This document shows positions 1 to 9,369 of a DNA stretch of 64,000 bases, piece by piece. Source of the stretch: Alloscardovia sp963543015 (GTDB lineage Bacteria; Actinomycetota; Actinomycetes; Actinomycetales; Bifidobacteriaceae). The notes under the pieces are model-generated. The model saw only the letters and a list, made by a program, of their open reading frames with translations, had not been told where the DNA came from and ran no database searches. Each line of letters begins with the position of its first letter. The first letter of the stretch is position 1. The stretch spans positions 1-64,000 of the forward strand of contig CAUTYZ010000009.1 in NCBI GenBank assembly GCA_963543015.1. The letters are read 5' to 3'. The translations under genes were made by a program, and so were the position numbers.

Positions 1-1
1 C

Positions 2-37
2 ACAGAAGCTGATTCAAGCAACACCAGCGAGAACTAA
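2..37 (+). CDS. C-terminal end of an upstream gene (partial)
   Basis: Frame 2 is open from the window edge to a TAA at 35-37 and encodes a short hydrophilic tail (TEADSSNTSEN). It looks like the last residues of a protein whose body lies outside the window. It is too short to identify, and the open frame could be chance. Confidence 0.35.
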   Translation, partial: TEADSSNTSEN

Positions 38-77
38 GTTCGAGAAGTAAATTCTCACTGTTCATAAGTTCATATAA

Positions 78-128
78 TTCCATAGCTCGGCTGAGGCAAT
101 GACAAATTACCAAGTCTGGGCTATGGAA
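78..128. other. Inverted repeat with 9-bp perfect arms (possible terminator or leader hairpin)
   Basis: TTCCATAGC at 78-86 and its exact reverse complement GCTATGGAA at 120-128 flank a 33-nt loop. No clear T-run follows. It sits between the end of the upstream gene and the first complete gene, so it could be a weak terminator or part of a leader. The long loop keeps confidence low. Confidence 0.35.
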
Positions 129-180
129 TTTCAAGTTCCTAGGCTGATCGGCTGTCATCAGATGCTCGGTTTATTGAATA

Positions 181-2133
181 TTGAATTCATTCGTGTTTGA
201 ATGCATTCGCGCACAAGGAGAAGAGAAAATTTCACGCAAACGCGCGTCCAATACGCCTCGCAATAGTCACAAAAACGCTCACGATACTGCAAAGACTGCG
301 AAGACCACAGAGAGTGCAGATACTGTAGAGGCTGCCCAACAGAAGAGCCAGGAACATCACGATAAACCTAAGAACTCTCGAAACAAGCAGCCTCTTCGCA
401 GTCGCTTCCGCCTTGCGTTCTCGCGAACGAAAGTCTGGTTCATTGACCACACCAAGACTGAAGAAGATGGATCGTGGCAGTTTTTGACGCGCGTTCTCGT
501 AGCTCTCGTCATTTTCGGCGTGTTAATGAGCCTTTTCATCGGAGTTTCCAGCATCACAAGCACGCGCTGGGATAATGAGCCGACGAATCAAACGATCAGC
601 AGTACCACGAGTAATACAGCAATTACGTTTAATAATCCGACGAATATCAATCTTCCTCGCCGAGGTACGTATAAAGTTCGCGAAATTAAAAATGTGCTGG
701 ATATCGTTCAAGACGGTACAGGGGAAGTTCAGCATGCGAACTTCATTCTTCGCGTTCCTGTGGATAAGAATGGAAATATTATCAGTTCTGTTCCTGGAAT
801 TGATAAGGGAATTCCAGCAGCGGTCTTTATCCACGGTGCGGGAACGGGTAACGTTGAAGATTCCTTTAATGATGTGGCTACGGATTTAGCAAGTGCTGGT
901 TTTGCGACGATTACTATGGATAAACCGCGTTGGAGTACGTGGGATGCGACGCGTGATTATCCTTCGTCTGCAAAGGCATATAAGAAGGCAATTGCGTATC
1001 TGCGAAGCCTTGACTATGTCGATGCTGATAAGGTCGGCATTTTTACAACGTCTGAAGGTACGTGGATTTCGCCATACATCATTCGTGACGATAAGCGAAT
1101 TGCCTTTGAAATTATGATGAGTCCGATGGTTTTCAGTCCACGTCATTCGCTGGGATTCTCGGTTGCTCAAATTTTTGCAATTGCGGGCGCAAATCCGGGA
1201 TATCAGGCGTTCGTACAGCGATTGTTTACGCTGGATACAGCATTCTTTGGAATTACGAATATCGATTTTGATTCGCAAATTGCGCAGGGGTATGATGTGC
1301 CAATTCTGGTTGCATACGGTGCGAAAGACGTTCTCACTGCTCAGGTTTCCGGTGTACAACGCATCCTTGAGCTTGCTCATAGTGTCAACAATACTGACGT
1401 CACAATTCGCACGTATCCGATTGGCAATCATGTCTTGCGATTGGGAGATCAGACTCAGGCGAAGACCTTGTACGTAGATCATTATGAGTACGACTTTGTG
1501 GATTGGGCAGTAGGAGTAAGCCGCGGATTAGAGCAGACCTCCTCAAAGATTGCTGGGTCGGATGTGTATCAGGCAATTGGCGTTCCAGAAAATCTGTCCG
1601 CACGTCGAACGCTGACATGGTACTTCCTTCTGGTTCACGGATTTATGCTCATCTGGCTTATCATCTCCTTGGTCATCGGAATGTACGCAGTTGGTAAGAA
1701 GATGTACTATCGCATTACTCGCCAAGATAAGAAAGTCTTTGGCTTTGTGGGGCGCTATCAAGCAACTCTTGTCCGCATCATGGTGGTGACTTATGCAGCT
1801 TTGCTCCTGTTTATCGCAGGTGTGGGTCAGCTTGTATGGCGAGTAGTGAACTTGATTTGGGGTGCTGCTCCTCCTGCTCCTGGTGTGACCTACTGGAGCT
1901 GGTATGCCATTCAGGCAGCATGCATCCTCGTTATCGTGACGTGGGCTCTGGTCGGCGTAACTTTGCTTGAGTCAATTTCTATCAGGCAAGCACTTGTGAA
2001 GAAGCATAATGGTAAGAAAGTTCAGCCAATTCTTGCTAGTGAGCGTTTAGGAATCGTGTATTTCAACATTACGACTGAATCGCTGTTCTTCATTTTGCTT
2101 GTCTTTGCTTACTGGGGATTGTTTATTTACTGA
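181..2133 (+). CDS. Membrane-anchored alpha/beta-hydrolase
   Basis: A 650-residue protein with a charged N-terminus, one membrane segment near residues 102-126, an extracytoplasmic hydrolase domain, and four C-terminal membrane segments from about residue 470 to the end. The domain has an oxyanion-type HGAGTGN motif near residue 217, a nucleophile elbow TTSEGTW near 293 (the usual first Gly of GxSxG is replaced), a candidate acid in YGAKD near 378 and a candidate His in GNHVL near 417. This fits the BAAT/dienelactone-hydrolase-like superfamily; the substrate is unknown. The stop overlaps the recO start (TGATG), implying coupling. The listed start is TTG at 181, with GTG at 193 as an alternative; neither has a ribosome site. 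A good AAGGAG at 215-220 instead points to an in-frame ATT at 229. Confidence 0.75.
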   Translation: MNSFVFECIRAQGEEKISRKRASNTPRNSHKNAHDTAKTAKTTESADTVEAAQQKSQEHHDKPKNSRNKQPLRSRFRLAFSRTKVWFIDHTKTEEDGSWQFLTRVLVALVIFGVLMSLFIGVSSITSTRWDNEPTNQTISSTTSNTAITFNNPTNINLPRRGTYKVREIKNVLDIVQDGTGEVQHANFILRVPVDKNGNIISSVPGIDKGIPAAVFIHGAGTGNVEDSFNDVATDLASAGFATITMDKPRWSTWDATRDYPSSAKAYKKAIAYLRSLDYVDADKVGIFTTSEGTWISPYIIRDDKRIAFEIMMSPMVFSPRHSLGFSVAQIFAIAGANPGYQAFVQRLFTLDTAFFGITNIDFDSQIAQGYDVPILVAYGAKDVLTAQVSGVQRILELAHSVNNTDVTIRTYPIGNHVLRLGDQTQAKTLYVDHYEYDFVDWAVGVSRGLEQTSSKIAGSDVYQAIGVPENLSARRTLTWYFLLVHGFMLIWLIISLVIGMYAVGKKMYYRITRQDKKVFGFVGRYQATLVRIMVVTYAALLLFIAGVGQLVWRVVNLIWGAAPPAPGVTYWSWYAIQAACILVIVTWALVGVTLLESISIRQALVKKHNGKKVQPILASERLGIVYFNITTESLFFILLVFAYWGLFIY

Positions 2134-2921
2134 TGCCAACGTATACAGATGAAGGCGTTGTATTACGCGCGATAAAACTTGGTGAGGCTGATCGCATTAT
2201 TACGATCATGACGAAAAACCATGGGAAAATTCGCGCGGTCGCTAAAGGTGCTCGTCGGACAAAGTCCCGTTTTGGCGGTCGGCTTGAGCCGTTTTCGCGA
2301 AATTCTTTCCTCATCCATGAAGGCAGGGGAGAGCTTCAGCACATCAATCAAGCGGGGTCTATCGCAGCCTATGGTGGCGATATTATCGCGGATTATGATG
2401 CGTATATTTGTGCTAACGTCATGGCTGAATCTTTAGATAAATTCTTGGATTCGGCTCATGATGCACTCAATCCTGAGACTTCACACGATGTGACGGCATA
2501 CTACAATTTGCTTGTCGGTGCGCTGGGAGCTTTGGCTCGGCATGAGCATACATCAGAAATTATCGAAAACTCTTTTATCTTGCGCATGCTTGCTATCGCA
2601 GGGTGGACGCCGAGACTAGATAATTGTGTCGTATGCGGACGGCAAACAGATTTGAATTTTTTCTCCGTACAAGCCGGTGGAATTATGTGCTCGACAGATT
2701 GCGTTTTGGATGCACGGGAAATTTCTCATGAGAGTCGTGTTCAGTTGTATGCACTGCTCTACGGACGCTGGGATTTGCTGGAATCAACGGAACATGAGGG
2801 TTCTCAGGGAGCTAAAGAGCAAGTTTTAAACCCGGATGTACCCGAAATTGTTGAGGAATGGTTGCAATACTACATCGAACGGCCCATTCGCTCTTTGCGC
2901 TTGGTAAAATCTGTGCTATGA
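2133..2921 (+). CDS. recO: DNA repair protein RecO
   Basis: 262 residues with the RecO N-terminal OB fold (YTDEGVVLRAIKLGEADRII, then GKIRAVAKGARRTKSRFGGRLEPF) and a C-terminal helical part with a CVVCG...CSTDC cysteine set that can bind zinc. RecO helps RecF/RecR load RecA on gapped DNA and anneals single strands. ATG 2133 overlaps the previous stop; its own TGA overlaps the ATG of uppS (ATGA), so recO lies in a tight three-gene cluster. The recO-uppS pair is the standard actinobacterial order. Confidence 0.95.
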   Translation: MPTYTDEGVVLRAIKLGEADRIITIMTKNHGKIRAVAKGARRTKSRFGGRLEPFSRNSFLIHEGRGELQHINQAGSIAAYGGDIIADYDAYICANVMAESLDKFLDSAHDALNPETSHDVTAYYNLLVGALGALARHEHTSEIIENSFILRMLAIAGWTPRLDNCVVCGRQTDLNFFSVQAGGIMCSTDCVLDAREISHESRVQLYALLYGRWDLLESTEHEGSQGAKEQVLNPDVPEIVEEWLQYYIERPIRSLRLVKSVL

Positions 2922-3709
2922 GCTTTGACACTGTAGATTACACATCATTCGATATACCAGCAGCGCCATTTTCGAATCCGTCCATTATTCCGAATTTTGC
3001 AAAGGGAGCTGTTCCTCGTCACGTAGGTGTGATTATGGATGGTAACGGTCGCTGGGCGCAAGAGCGTGGACTTATTCGTACAAACGGTCATCAGGCTGCT
3101 GAGCCTGTCGTATTTGACATTATCGCAGGCGCAATTGAAGCAGGCGTGCGATACTTGAGCTTGTATACCTTCTCGACGGAAAATTGGAAACGTTCTCCTC
3201 AGGAAGTGCATTTCCTTATGGGCTTCTCGCGTGACATTATTCACCGTCGCGTCGCTCAAATGAACGAGTGGGGAGTGCGTGTACGCTGGAGTGGACGACG
3301 TCCAAAGTTATGGAAATCCGTTATCGATGAGCTGGAAATTGCTCAGGAAAAAACGAAGAATAACACTGTTATCGATGTCGTTTTCTGCATCAATTATGGC
3401 GGACGAGCGGAAATTGCCGATGCGGCAGCAGCTATCGCGCGAGAAGTGGCAACAGGAAAAATTAAGGGCAATAAAGTCACTGAAAAGATGATTTCTGACC
3501 ACTTGTACCTGCCTGATGTGCCGGATTGCGACTTAGTTATCCGTACATCGGGTGAGCAGCGCACGAGTAATTTCTTGCCATGGCAGGCAGCGTACGCGGA
3601 GCTGGATTTTGTTCCAGAGCTTTTCCCAGATTGCTCGCGTGAAGTGCTCTGGCGTTCCATCGAAAAATACACGAATCGTGACCGTCGATTTGGCGGCGTG
3701 AAGAAGTAG
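2918..3709 (+). CDS. uppS: Isoprenyl transferase (cis-prenyl diphosphate synthase)
   Basis: 263 residues from the ATG at 2918, which overlaps the recO stop. The family hallmark HVGVIMDGNGRWAQERGL is at residues 35-53, with the catalytic Asp at 41. Later motifs include YTFSTENWKRSPQEV and the C-terminal DLVIRTSGEQRTSNFLPWQAAYAE-type signature. The enzyme condenses isopentenyl diphosphate units into the lipid carrier for peptidoglycan and other envelope polymers. The same frame opens upstream at 2858, but the coupled ATG at 2918 is the better start. Confidence 0.95.
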   Translation: MSFDTVDYTSFDIPAAPFSNPSIIPNFAKGAVPRHVGVIMDGNGRWAQERGLIRTNGHQAAEPVVFDIIAGAIEAGVRYLSLYTFSTENWKRSPQEVHFLMGFSRDIIHRRVAQMNEWGVRVRWSGRRPKLWKSVIDELEIAQEKTKNNTVIDVVFCINYGGRAEIADAAAAIAREVATGKIKGNKVTEKMISDHLYLPDVPDCDLVIRTSGEQRTSNFLPWQAAYAELDFVPELFPDCSREVLWRSIEKYTNRDRRFGGVKK

Positions 3710-3794
3710 CACGGAAAACAATTCCTTACGCGTCCTTACACAATCATCCGCACGGCTGTGCTTTCAGGCGGTATATCTCGGAACGTGAGCCATT

Positions 3795-3856
3795 CATACT
3801 GATACGTTCATACGGATTGCTCATACTGATACATTCAAACGGATCGCTCATTCTGA
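3795..3856. repeat. 27-bp tandem repeat, about 2.3 copies, in the uppS-glyS gap
   Basis: Two adjacent 27-bp units (3795-3821 and 3822-3848, each beginning CATACTGATAC) differ at a few positions, and a third partial copy (CATTCTGA) follows to 3856. The 311-bp gap between uppS and glyS holds no other gene that I can support; a strong ribosome site for glyS is at 4009-4015. Confidence 0.7.
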
Positions 3857-4020
3857 AGAATCCCGCTTTTTTCATGCCGTTTACGCTCTTTGTCGGAAGG
3901 AAGCGCGGGCTGTCTCAGAGTCGCCACTGACCGGCCCAATAGTCCGCTCACACCAGTACAGTTGCCTTGTGAAGAAAAGTGCTCATAAGCCGTATGAGTA
4001 CGCAATTTTAAGGAGCAAAT

Positions 4021-5433
4021 GTGGCTGAATCTAAGCTCGATGCTGTCGTATCCCTCGCAAAGCGACGTGGTTTTGTATTCCCAGCAGGTGAAATTTATGG
4101 CGGAACCCGTTCGGCATGGGATTATGGTCCACTTGGTGTGGCCCTCAAGGAAAATATTAAGGAACAGTGGTGGCGCTTCATGGTCACTACACGTGCCAAT
4201 GTCGTAGGTGTGGATACATCCGTTATCCTTCCTCGCGAAGTGTGGGTAGCATCTGGTCACGTTAACGTATTTAATGATCCATTGACTGAATGCTTGAACT
4301 GCCATAAGCGTTTCCGCGCAGACCATTTGGAAGAGCATTTCGAAGCAAAACATGGACGCTTGCCTGAATCTCAGGCAGAAATCGTGTGCCCAGAGTGCGG
4401 TACCAAGGGCAAGTGGACTGAGCCACGTGATTTCAACATGATGCTCCAGACTCATTTGGGTCCTGTAGCAGATGAAAATTCTTTGCACTATTTGCGTCCT
4501 GAAACTGCTCAGGGCATTTTCGTAGACTTTGCACAGGTTCAGGCGTCAACTCGTCAGAAGCCACCATTTGGTATCGCAAATATCGGTAAGAGCTTCCGTA
4601 ACGAAATTACTCCTGGTAACTTCATCTTCCGTACTCGCGAATTCGAACAGATGGAGATGGAATTCTTCGTCAAGCCGGGTGAAGATGAAGCGTGGCATCA
4701 GTACTGGATTGATGCGCGCAAGGCATGGTACACCGATTTGGGTATCGATGAAGCAAACTTGCGCTTGTTCGAGCATCCAAAGGAGAAGCTGTCCCACTAC
4801 TCGAAGCGCACTGTGGATATCGAGTACAAGTTCGGTTTCCAGGGTTCTGACTGGGGTGAGCTGGAAGGTATCGCAAATCGTACTGATTATGATTTGTCTG
4901 CTCATGCTAAGCACTCAGGCAAGGATTTGAGCTACTTTGATCAGGCAACTGGTGAGCGTTATATTCCATACGTTATCGAGCCAGCTGCTGGTTTGACTCG
5001 TTCTTTGATGGCATTCCTCGTAGATGCATACGATGTGGATGAGGCTCCAAATACTAAGGGCGGTGTTGATACTCGTACTGTTCTCCGCCTTGATCCACGC
5101 TTGGCTCCAGTTAAGGCTGCAGTGCTTCCATTGTCCAAGAAGCCTGAACTTCAGTCTATCGCTCAGGATTTGGCTGCAGAATTGCGCTTGCATGATTGGA
5201 ATATCGATTACGATGAGGCTGGTGCAATTGGCCGCCGTTACCGTCGTGAAGATGAAATCGGTACACCATTGTGCATCACCGTCGACTTCGATACCATCGA
5301 TGATCACGCTGTAACTATTCGTGAGCGTGACACCATGGTTCAAGAGCGCGTTTCCTTGGATAAGGTTGCTGAGTACGTTGCTGCTCGCGTGGGCAATTCT
5401 ATGAAGAAGTTCCCACAAGGACCACAGGAGTAA
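4021..5433 (+). CDS. glyS: Glycyl-tRNA synthetase (dimeric alpha2 type)
   Basis: 470 residues, typical for the single-chain bacterial/eukaryotic-type GlyRS. Class II features are visible: RGFVFPAGEIYGGTRSAWDYGP at the N-terminus, RPETAQGIFVDFAQV and FRNEITPGNFIFRTREFEQMEMEF-type motif 2, and a C-terminal anticodon-binding domain with GRRYRREDEIGTP. A CxxC pair (CLNCH...CPECG) in the insertion may bind zinc. It charges tRNA-Gly. The start is GTG 4021 after TAAGGAG; an overlapping ATG at 4019 is out of frame. Confidence 0.96.
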   Translation: MAESKLDAVVSLAKRRGFVFPAGEIYGGTRSAWDYGPLGVALKENIKEQWWRFMVTTRANVVGVDTSVILPREVWVASGHVNVFNDPLTECLNCHKRFRADHLEEHFEAKHGRLPESQAEIVCPECGTKGKWTEPRDFNMMLQTHLGPVADENSLHYLRPETAQGIFVDFAQVQASTRQKPPFGIANIGKSFRNEITPGNFIFRTREFEQMEMEFFVKPGEDEAWHQYWIDARKAWYTDLGIDEANLRLFEHPKEKLSHYSKRTVDIEYKFGFQGSDWGELEGIANRTDYDLSAHAKHSGKDLSYFDQATGERYIPYVIEPAAGLTRSLMAFLVDAYDVDEAPNTKGGVDTRTVLRLDPRLAPVKAAVLPLSKKPELQSIAQDLAAELRLHDWNIDYDEAGAIGRRYRREDEIGTPLCITVDFDTIDDHAVTIRERDTMVQERVSLDKVAEYVAARVGNSMKKFPQGPQE

Positions 5434-5661
5434 ACTCCTGAACTGAACTCGACATACTCACGTACGTAGTAATTTATGGGGTAAGTTCTGAGTTCTGAAC
5501 GTTTCGCAAAGTTTCGCATGAGAAATATCTTGTGCGGAATTTTGCATATCTGCCCATCGTACGGTCGAAATCTTTTTCCATTGCCTTAATTTGCCGAGCT
5601 CAATAATTACTACTCATGTACTTCTGTAAAATAATCCGCCGATACGTTAAACTTGTGCTTT

Positions 5662-6834
5662 ATGACTTCATCCGAAACTAATTCTTTGCAATTGCCAAGC
5701 ATTGATGTGGGAAACCATGTCGTGAATACGCCAGTTGTCCTCTCGCCGATGGCAGGAGTGACAAATTGGCCGTTCCGCGTACTGTGTCGAGAATTTGGAC
5801 CGGATGGTTTGTATGTGGCTGAAATGATTACCGCGCGTGCATTGGTTGCGCGTAATCCGAAAGCTGAGCGTTTGTGCAGATTTGCACCGTCGGAAGATTA
5901 CCGCTCGCTTCAATTGTATGGAGTTAATCCTTCTATCGTTCGTCAGGCAGCGCAAATCGTCGTCGACGAAAATATGGCTGATCATATCGATTTGAATTTC
6001 GGATGTCCTGTACCAAAAGTGACACGGAAGGGTGGCGGTTCAGCTCTTCCTTGGAAGAATGATTTGTTCCGTGAAGTTTTGCGCAACGTCGTGGCAGTAG
6101 CAGAGCCAGCAGGAATTCCGGTCACAGCGAAAATTCGTGTCGGAATTGATGATGATCATATTACGTTCCACGATTCGGCAAAAATTGCTCAAGACGAGGG
6201 ATGCAAATTCGTCACTCTTCATGGTCGCACTACTGCACAATACTATGGCGGCCATGCTCAGTGGGAGACAATTGCTGAGCTTGTCGATGAATTAGACATC
6301 CCAGTTATCGGAAACGGTGATATTTGGACAGCGGAAGATGCTGTAGCCATGGTTCAGGAAACTGGTTGCGCAGGAGTGGCTATCGGTCGTGGATGCCAAG
6401 GTCGTCCGTGGCTTTTCGGCGATATTGCCCATGCGTTTGCAGGCAGTGATGAGCGCATTAACCCTACACTGGGGCAGGTCGGTGAGTTAATCGTCCGACA
6501 TGTCAAGCTGCTCGTCGATTTTTATGATGGCGATGAAATGATAGCTGTTCACGATCTGCGTAAACACGTGGCGTGGTATCTCAAAGGATTCCCGGTGGGC
6601 GGCGGTACGCGTGCTGCGTTCATGAAGTGCGAAAGCGTTGCGGATGTTGAGGCAGAAGTTGCAAAATTTGACCCAGCTGTCGAATTCCCTATGGCGATTG
6701 CAGATAAACCACGTGGTCGAGTCCGTTATGCGAAAAAGGTGCATTTGCCATATAACTGGCTCGAATCGCGTGAATTGACACCACAAGAGCGGGCGGACAT
6801 GTTTGAAGACGATCCTATGGATGCGTCGTACTAA
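5662..6834 (+). CDS. dus: tRNA-dihydrouridine synthase (Dus/NifR3 family)
   Basis: 390 residues from ATG 5662; a TTG at 5653 would add three residues. It is an FMN TIM barrel with SPMAGVTNWPFR (FMN loop) at about 28-39, catalytic Cys115 in LNFGCPVPKVTRKGGGSAL, GNGDIWTAEDA, and the phosphate-binding GVAIGRGCQGRPWLF. It reduces uridine to dihydrouridine in the tRNA D-loop. No good ribosome site precedes the ATG. A TAAAAT at about 5626 could be a -10 box. A strong hairpin terminator follows. Confidence 0.93.
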   Translation: MTSSETNSLQLPSIDVGNHVVNTPVVLSPMAGVTNWPFRVLCREFGPDGLYVAEMITARALVARNPKAERLCRFAPSEDYRSLQLYGVNPSIVRQAAQIVVDENMADHIDLNFGCPVPKVTRKGGGSALPWKNDLFREVLRNVVAVAEPAGIPVTAKIRVGIDDDHITFHDSAKIAQDEGCKFVTLHGRTTAQYYGGHAQWETIAELVDELDIPVIGNGDIWTAEDAVAMVQETGCAGVAIGRGCQGRPWLFGDIAHAFAGSDERINPTLGQVGELIVRHVKLLVDFYDGDEMIAVHDLRKHVAWYLKGFPVGGGTRAAFMKCESVADVEAEVAKFDPAVEFPMAIADKPRGRVRYAKKVHLPYNWLESRELTPQERADMFEDDPMDASY

Positions 6835-6900
6835 AAGCAGTAAAGCAGTAAAAGCGGTATTAAAAGCGTTCCAACTGGACGTGTTTCAATTTTCACGGCG

Positions 6901-6937
6901 TGCGAGAAAAGACGAAATTTTTCTCGCATGTCGTTTT
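6901..6937 (+). terminator. Rho-independent terminator after dus
   Basis: TGCGAGAAAA at 6901-6910 pairs perfectly with TTTTCTCGCA at 6919-6928; a run of six T follows at about 6932-6937. The 316-bp gap up to ftsZ (6835-7150) otherwise holds an A/T-rich ftsZ leader in which I see no further gene. Confidence 0.75.
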
Positions 6938-7150
6938 TTATGAATTTACGCACGGAAAATTTTCCACAAGTGCAGTAAAAATGAGCCAAATTCATGCGAA
7001 AATATCGGTGAAATGATAACAGGTTTTTCCAATTCACCCATTTTCTGAAAGAATTTTCACAAATTTACCCAGTTTTTTAATTACACGTGTGAAACTTGGG
7101 TATGAAATGTATTAGAGTTGTGTGTATACGTTAGCAGCGATAGGAGCACA

Positions 7151-8371
7151 ATGACCGGCATTCAGAACCAGGTATTGAATGATAGCACCGTAATCAAGGT
7201 AGTTGGAGTAGGTGGTGCAGGCGGAAATGCTGTCAACCGCATGATTGGTGACGGCTTGACAAATGTAGAATTTGTAGCCATTAACACTGACGATAAGGAC
7301 TTGGCACGTAGCGATGCGAATGTCAAGATTTCCTTGTCTGATAGCAGCAGCCGTGGTTTGGGTGCAGGTGCTGATCCAGAGCGTGGTGCAAAGGCAGCGC
7401 AGGATCATCAGTCTGACATCGAGCAGGCGCTGAAGGGCTCTGACTTGGTGTTCATCACTGCTGGTGAAGGTGGCGGTACTGGTACTGGTGCTAGCCCAAT
7501 TGTCGCTCGTGCTGCTCGTCAGCAGGGTGCTTTGACCGTAGCAGTTGTATCTCGTCCATTCTCCTTCGAAGGAAAGCGTCGTAGTGCTTCTGCTGATTAC
7601 GGTATCGATAATTTGCGTAAGGAAGTAGACGCTCTCATCGTTATTTCTAACGACCGTTTGCTTGACCTGTCTGACCGTAATATTTCCATGGTGGATGCAT
7701 TCCACAATGCTGATCAGGCATTGCTTTCCGGTGTGAAGGGTATCACCGAGACTTTGAATGCAGACGCATACATTCACGTAGACTTCTCTGATGTCACCGC
7801 TGTTTTGAAGGATGCTGGTACAGCACTCTTCGGTATCGGTACAGCACGTGGAGAAGACCGCGCAGTTCAGGCTGCAGAAATTGCTATGAGCTCTCCAATG
7901 CTCGAAGGCAGCATCGATGGTGCTCATGCAGTATTGGTCAACATCGCTGGCCCATCTGACTTGGGTATGTTTGAAATTTCTTCTGCTATGGATCTCATTC
8001 ATGAGATGTGCAGCCCTGAAGCAAACATTATCTTCGGTGTTTCTTTGGATGATTCTATGGGGGACGATTTGTCTGTAACTGTTATCGCTACAGGCTTCGG
8101 CGTTCATGATAACAATGCAGCACAGTCGACTGACACAGGCGATTTGATTGCTGTTCCAGCAGCTGGTTCGACCCAGAATACAGCTCCTGCTGCTCCTACC
8201 GCTTCGGCTCAACCAGCAGCTCCAGCTCAGCCAGCTCCTGCAGTTCAGGAACCAGCATCGACTCAGATTCCTGCAACTCCAGTATCGTCTGCAATCCCAA
8301 CGGTATCTGCTGATAATGATGAAGAATCAGATACCTTCGGCGATTTCGAAATCCCAGAATTCTTGCGCTAA
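7151..8371 (+). CDS. ftsZ: Cell division GTPase FtsZ
   Basis: 406 residues. VGVGGAGGNAVNRM near residues 18-31 is the nucleotide-binding start, GGGTGTGASP at 108-117 is the tubulin signature, and the NxDxxD-type T7 loop region (DFSDV) follows. After the globular domain comes a Pro/Ala/Gln-rich linker (about 325-385) and a conserved C-terminal peptide DFEIPEFLR, which binds partners such as SepF. FtsZ forms the Z-ring. Start ATG 7151 follows TAGGAG (7141-7146); an upstream in-frame extension to 7118 has no ribosome site. It is followed at once by sepF. Confidence 0.98.
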   Translation: MTGIQNQVLNDSTVIKVVGVGGAGGNAVNRMIGDGLTNVEFVAINTDDKDLARSDANVKISLSDSSSRGLGAGADPERGAKAAQDHQSDIEQALKGSDLVFITAGEGGGTGTGASPIVARAARQQGALTVAVVSRPFSFEGKRRSASADYGIDNLRKEVDALIVISNDRLLDLSDRNISMVDAFHNADQALLSGVKGITETLNADAYIHVDFSDVTAVLKDAGTALFGIGTARGEDRAVQAAEIAMSSPMLEGSIDGAHAVLVNIAGPSDLGMFEISSAMDLIHEMCSPEANIIFGVSLDDSMGDDLSVTVIATGFGVHDNNAAQSTDTGDLIAVPAAGSTQNTAPAAPTASAQPAAPAQPAPAVQEPASTQIPATPVSSAIPTVSADNDEESDTFGDFEIPEFLR

Positions 8372-8390
8372 GTCAGGGAGATAGGCAACT

Positions 8391-8879
8391 ATGGCAAACG
8401 TTTTTAATAGGGGTCTTAGCTTCTTCGGTCTTGCTGATCCAGATGATTCGGACATGGACGAGATGGACGTGACTGAACCAGCTGATACGCATGAAACAGA
8501 TTTCGACCGTGATGATTCGTTGAGTGTACAGTCCCAGCGTCTTGCAGCAGCAGGACGTGGAACGACATCCACATCGTCAACGAGTACTGCATTCCCTAAG
8601 GCTGCTATGAACCGTATTACGACTATTCATCCACGTGGATACAACGAGGTGGAAAGTGTCGGACGTGCTCTTCGTGACGGTACGCCAGTCGTTTTGAACC
8701 TGACAGGTGTAGAGGATAAGGATGCACAGCGCATTGTCGATTTTGCAACAGGTGTCGTTTTTGGCGTTCGCGGTTCAGTAGAGCGCGTAACTCCACGCGT
8801 ATGGTTGCTCAGCCCAGCTGCTGTATCCATTCGACCAGAGCAGACGGATAACAGCTCAACAGCAGGATTGTTCGACTAA
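8391..8879 (+). CDS. sepF: Cell division protein SepF
   Basis: 162 residues. A short N-terminal membrane-binding helix (MANVFNRGLSFFGL) precedes an acidic linker and then the SepF/DUF552 domain from about residue 70 (IHPRGYNEVESVGRALRDGTPVVLNL ... DFATGVVFGVRGSVERVT). SepF tethers FtsZ to the membrane in Actinobacteria, which lack FtsA. It starts 19 bp after ftsZ with a GGGAG ribosome site, consistent with a shared operon. Confidence 0.95.
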   Translation: MANVFNRGLSFFGLADPDDSDMDEMDVTEPADTHETDFDRDDSLSVQSQRLAAAGRGTTSTSSTSTAFPKAAMNRITTIHPRGYNEVESVGRALRDGTPVVLNLTGVEDKDAQRIVDFATGVVFGVRGSVERVTPRVWLLSPAAVSIRPEQTDNSSTAGLFD

Positions 8880-8944
8880 AAACGGTTCTGTTGAACGGTT
8901 CGGACAGACGTAGAGCAAACGTATAAGAGGAGGTGCCCAACGAT

Positions 8945-9238
8945 ATGGGAATATTGATGGCATACGCATTTATCCGACTCATTCTTGTGTGGGCGATTAG
9001 CGCGTACAGTGCAATTTTGTTCATCCGCCTTATTTTGGACTGGGTCGCAGTGCTCACGCGCTGGCAGCCACGAGGATTTGTGTATACGTTGGTTACTGCT
9101 GTATATATCGTCACTGATCCTCCGCTGAATTTCCTTCGTCGCTATATCCGTCCAATTCCTCTCGGCTCGATTTACCTCGATTTGAGTTTCATCGTGCTGT
9201 GGGTTGGATTGGGAATTATTCGAGCATTAATTTACTAA
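8945..9238 (+). CDS. YggT-family membrane protein
   Basis: 97 residues with two hydrophobic segments separated by a loop carrying the family motif IRLILDWVAVLTRW and a later DPPLNFLRRYIRPI. YggT proteins sit downstream of sepF in Gram-positives and Actinobacteria and are linked to division or envelope biology; the molecular role is not established. ATG 8945 is 10 bp from a near-perfect GAGGAGGT (8927-8934). A GTG at 8933 lies inside that site and is unlikely to be the start. Confidence 0.9.
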   Translation: MGILMAYAFIRLILVWAISAYSAILFIRLILDWVAVLTRWQPRGFVYTLVTAVYIVTDPPLNFLRRYIRPIPLGSIYLDLSFIVLWVGLGIIRALIY

Positions 9239-9268
9239 TACGAGTCATGAGCGGCAAGTAAAACTGTG

Positions 9269-9307
9269 AAGATGCGTATGCGGGTCACCGTGTGCGCATC
9301 TTTTATT
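9269..9307 (+). terminator. Rho-independent terminator closing the ftsZ-sepF-yggT unit
   Basis: AAGATGCG pairs with CGCATCTT and the stem continues inward through seven more pairs (several G-U) to a GTCA tetraloop. The T-rich tail TTTTATT follows from 9301. Confidence 0.85.
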
Positions 9308-9369
9308 GTATGAGCAATTTATAATTTTATATTCGTATAAAGTACATCAGAGATACAGGTGTAAGGCGT

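Noticed and set aside
4019..4021. ATG at 4019 as the glyS start
   Set aside because: It is out of frame with the synthetase; the GTG at 4021 opens the conserved protein.
7112..8212. 366-codon open frame antisense to ftsZ
   Set aside because: Cys/Ser/Thr-rich shadow of strongly biased codons in ftsZ; no domain or start signal.
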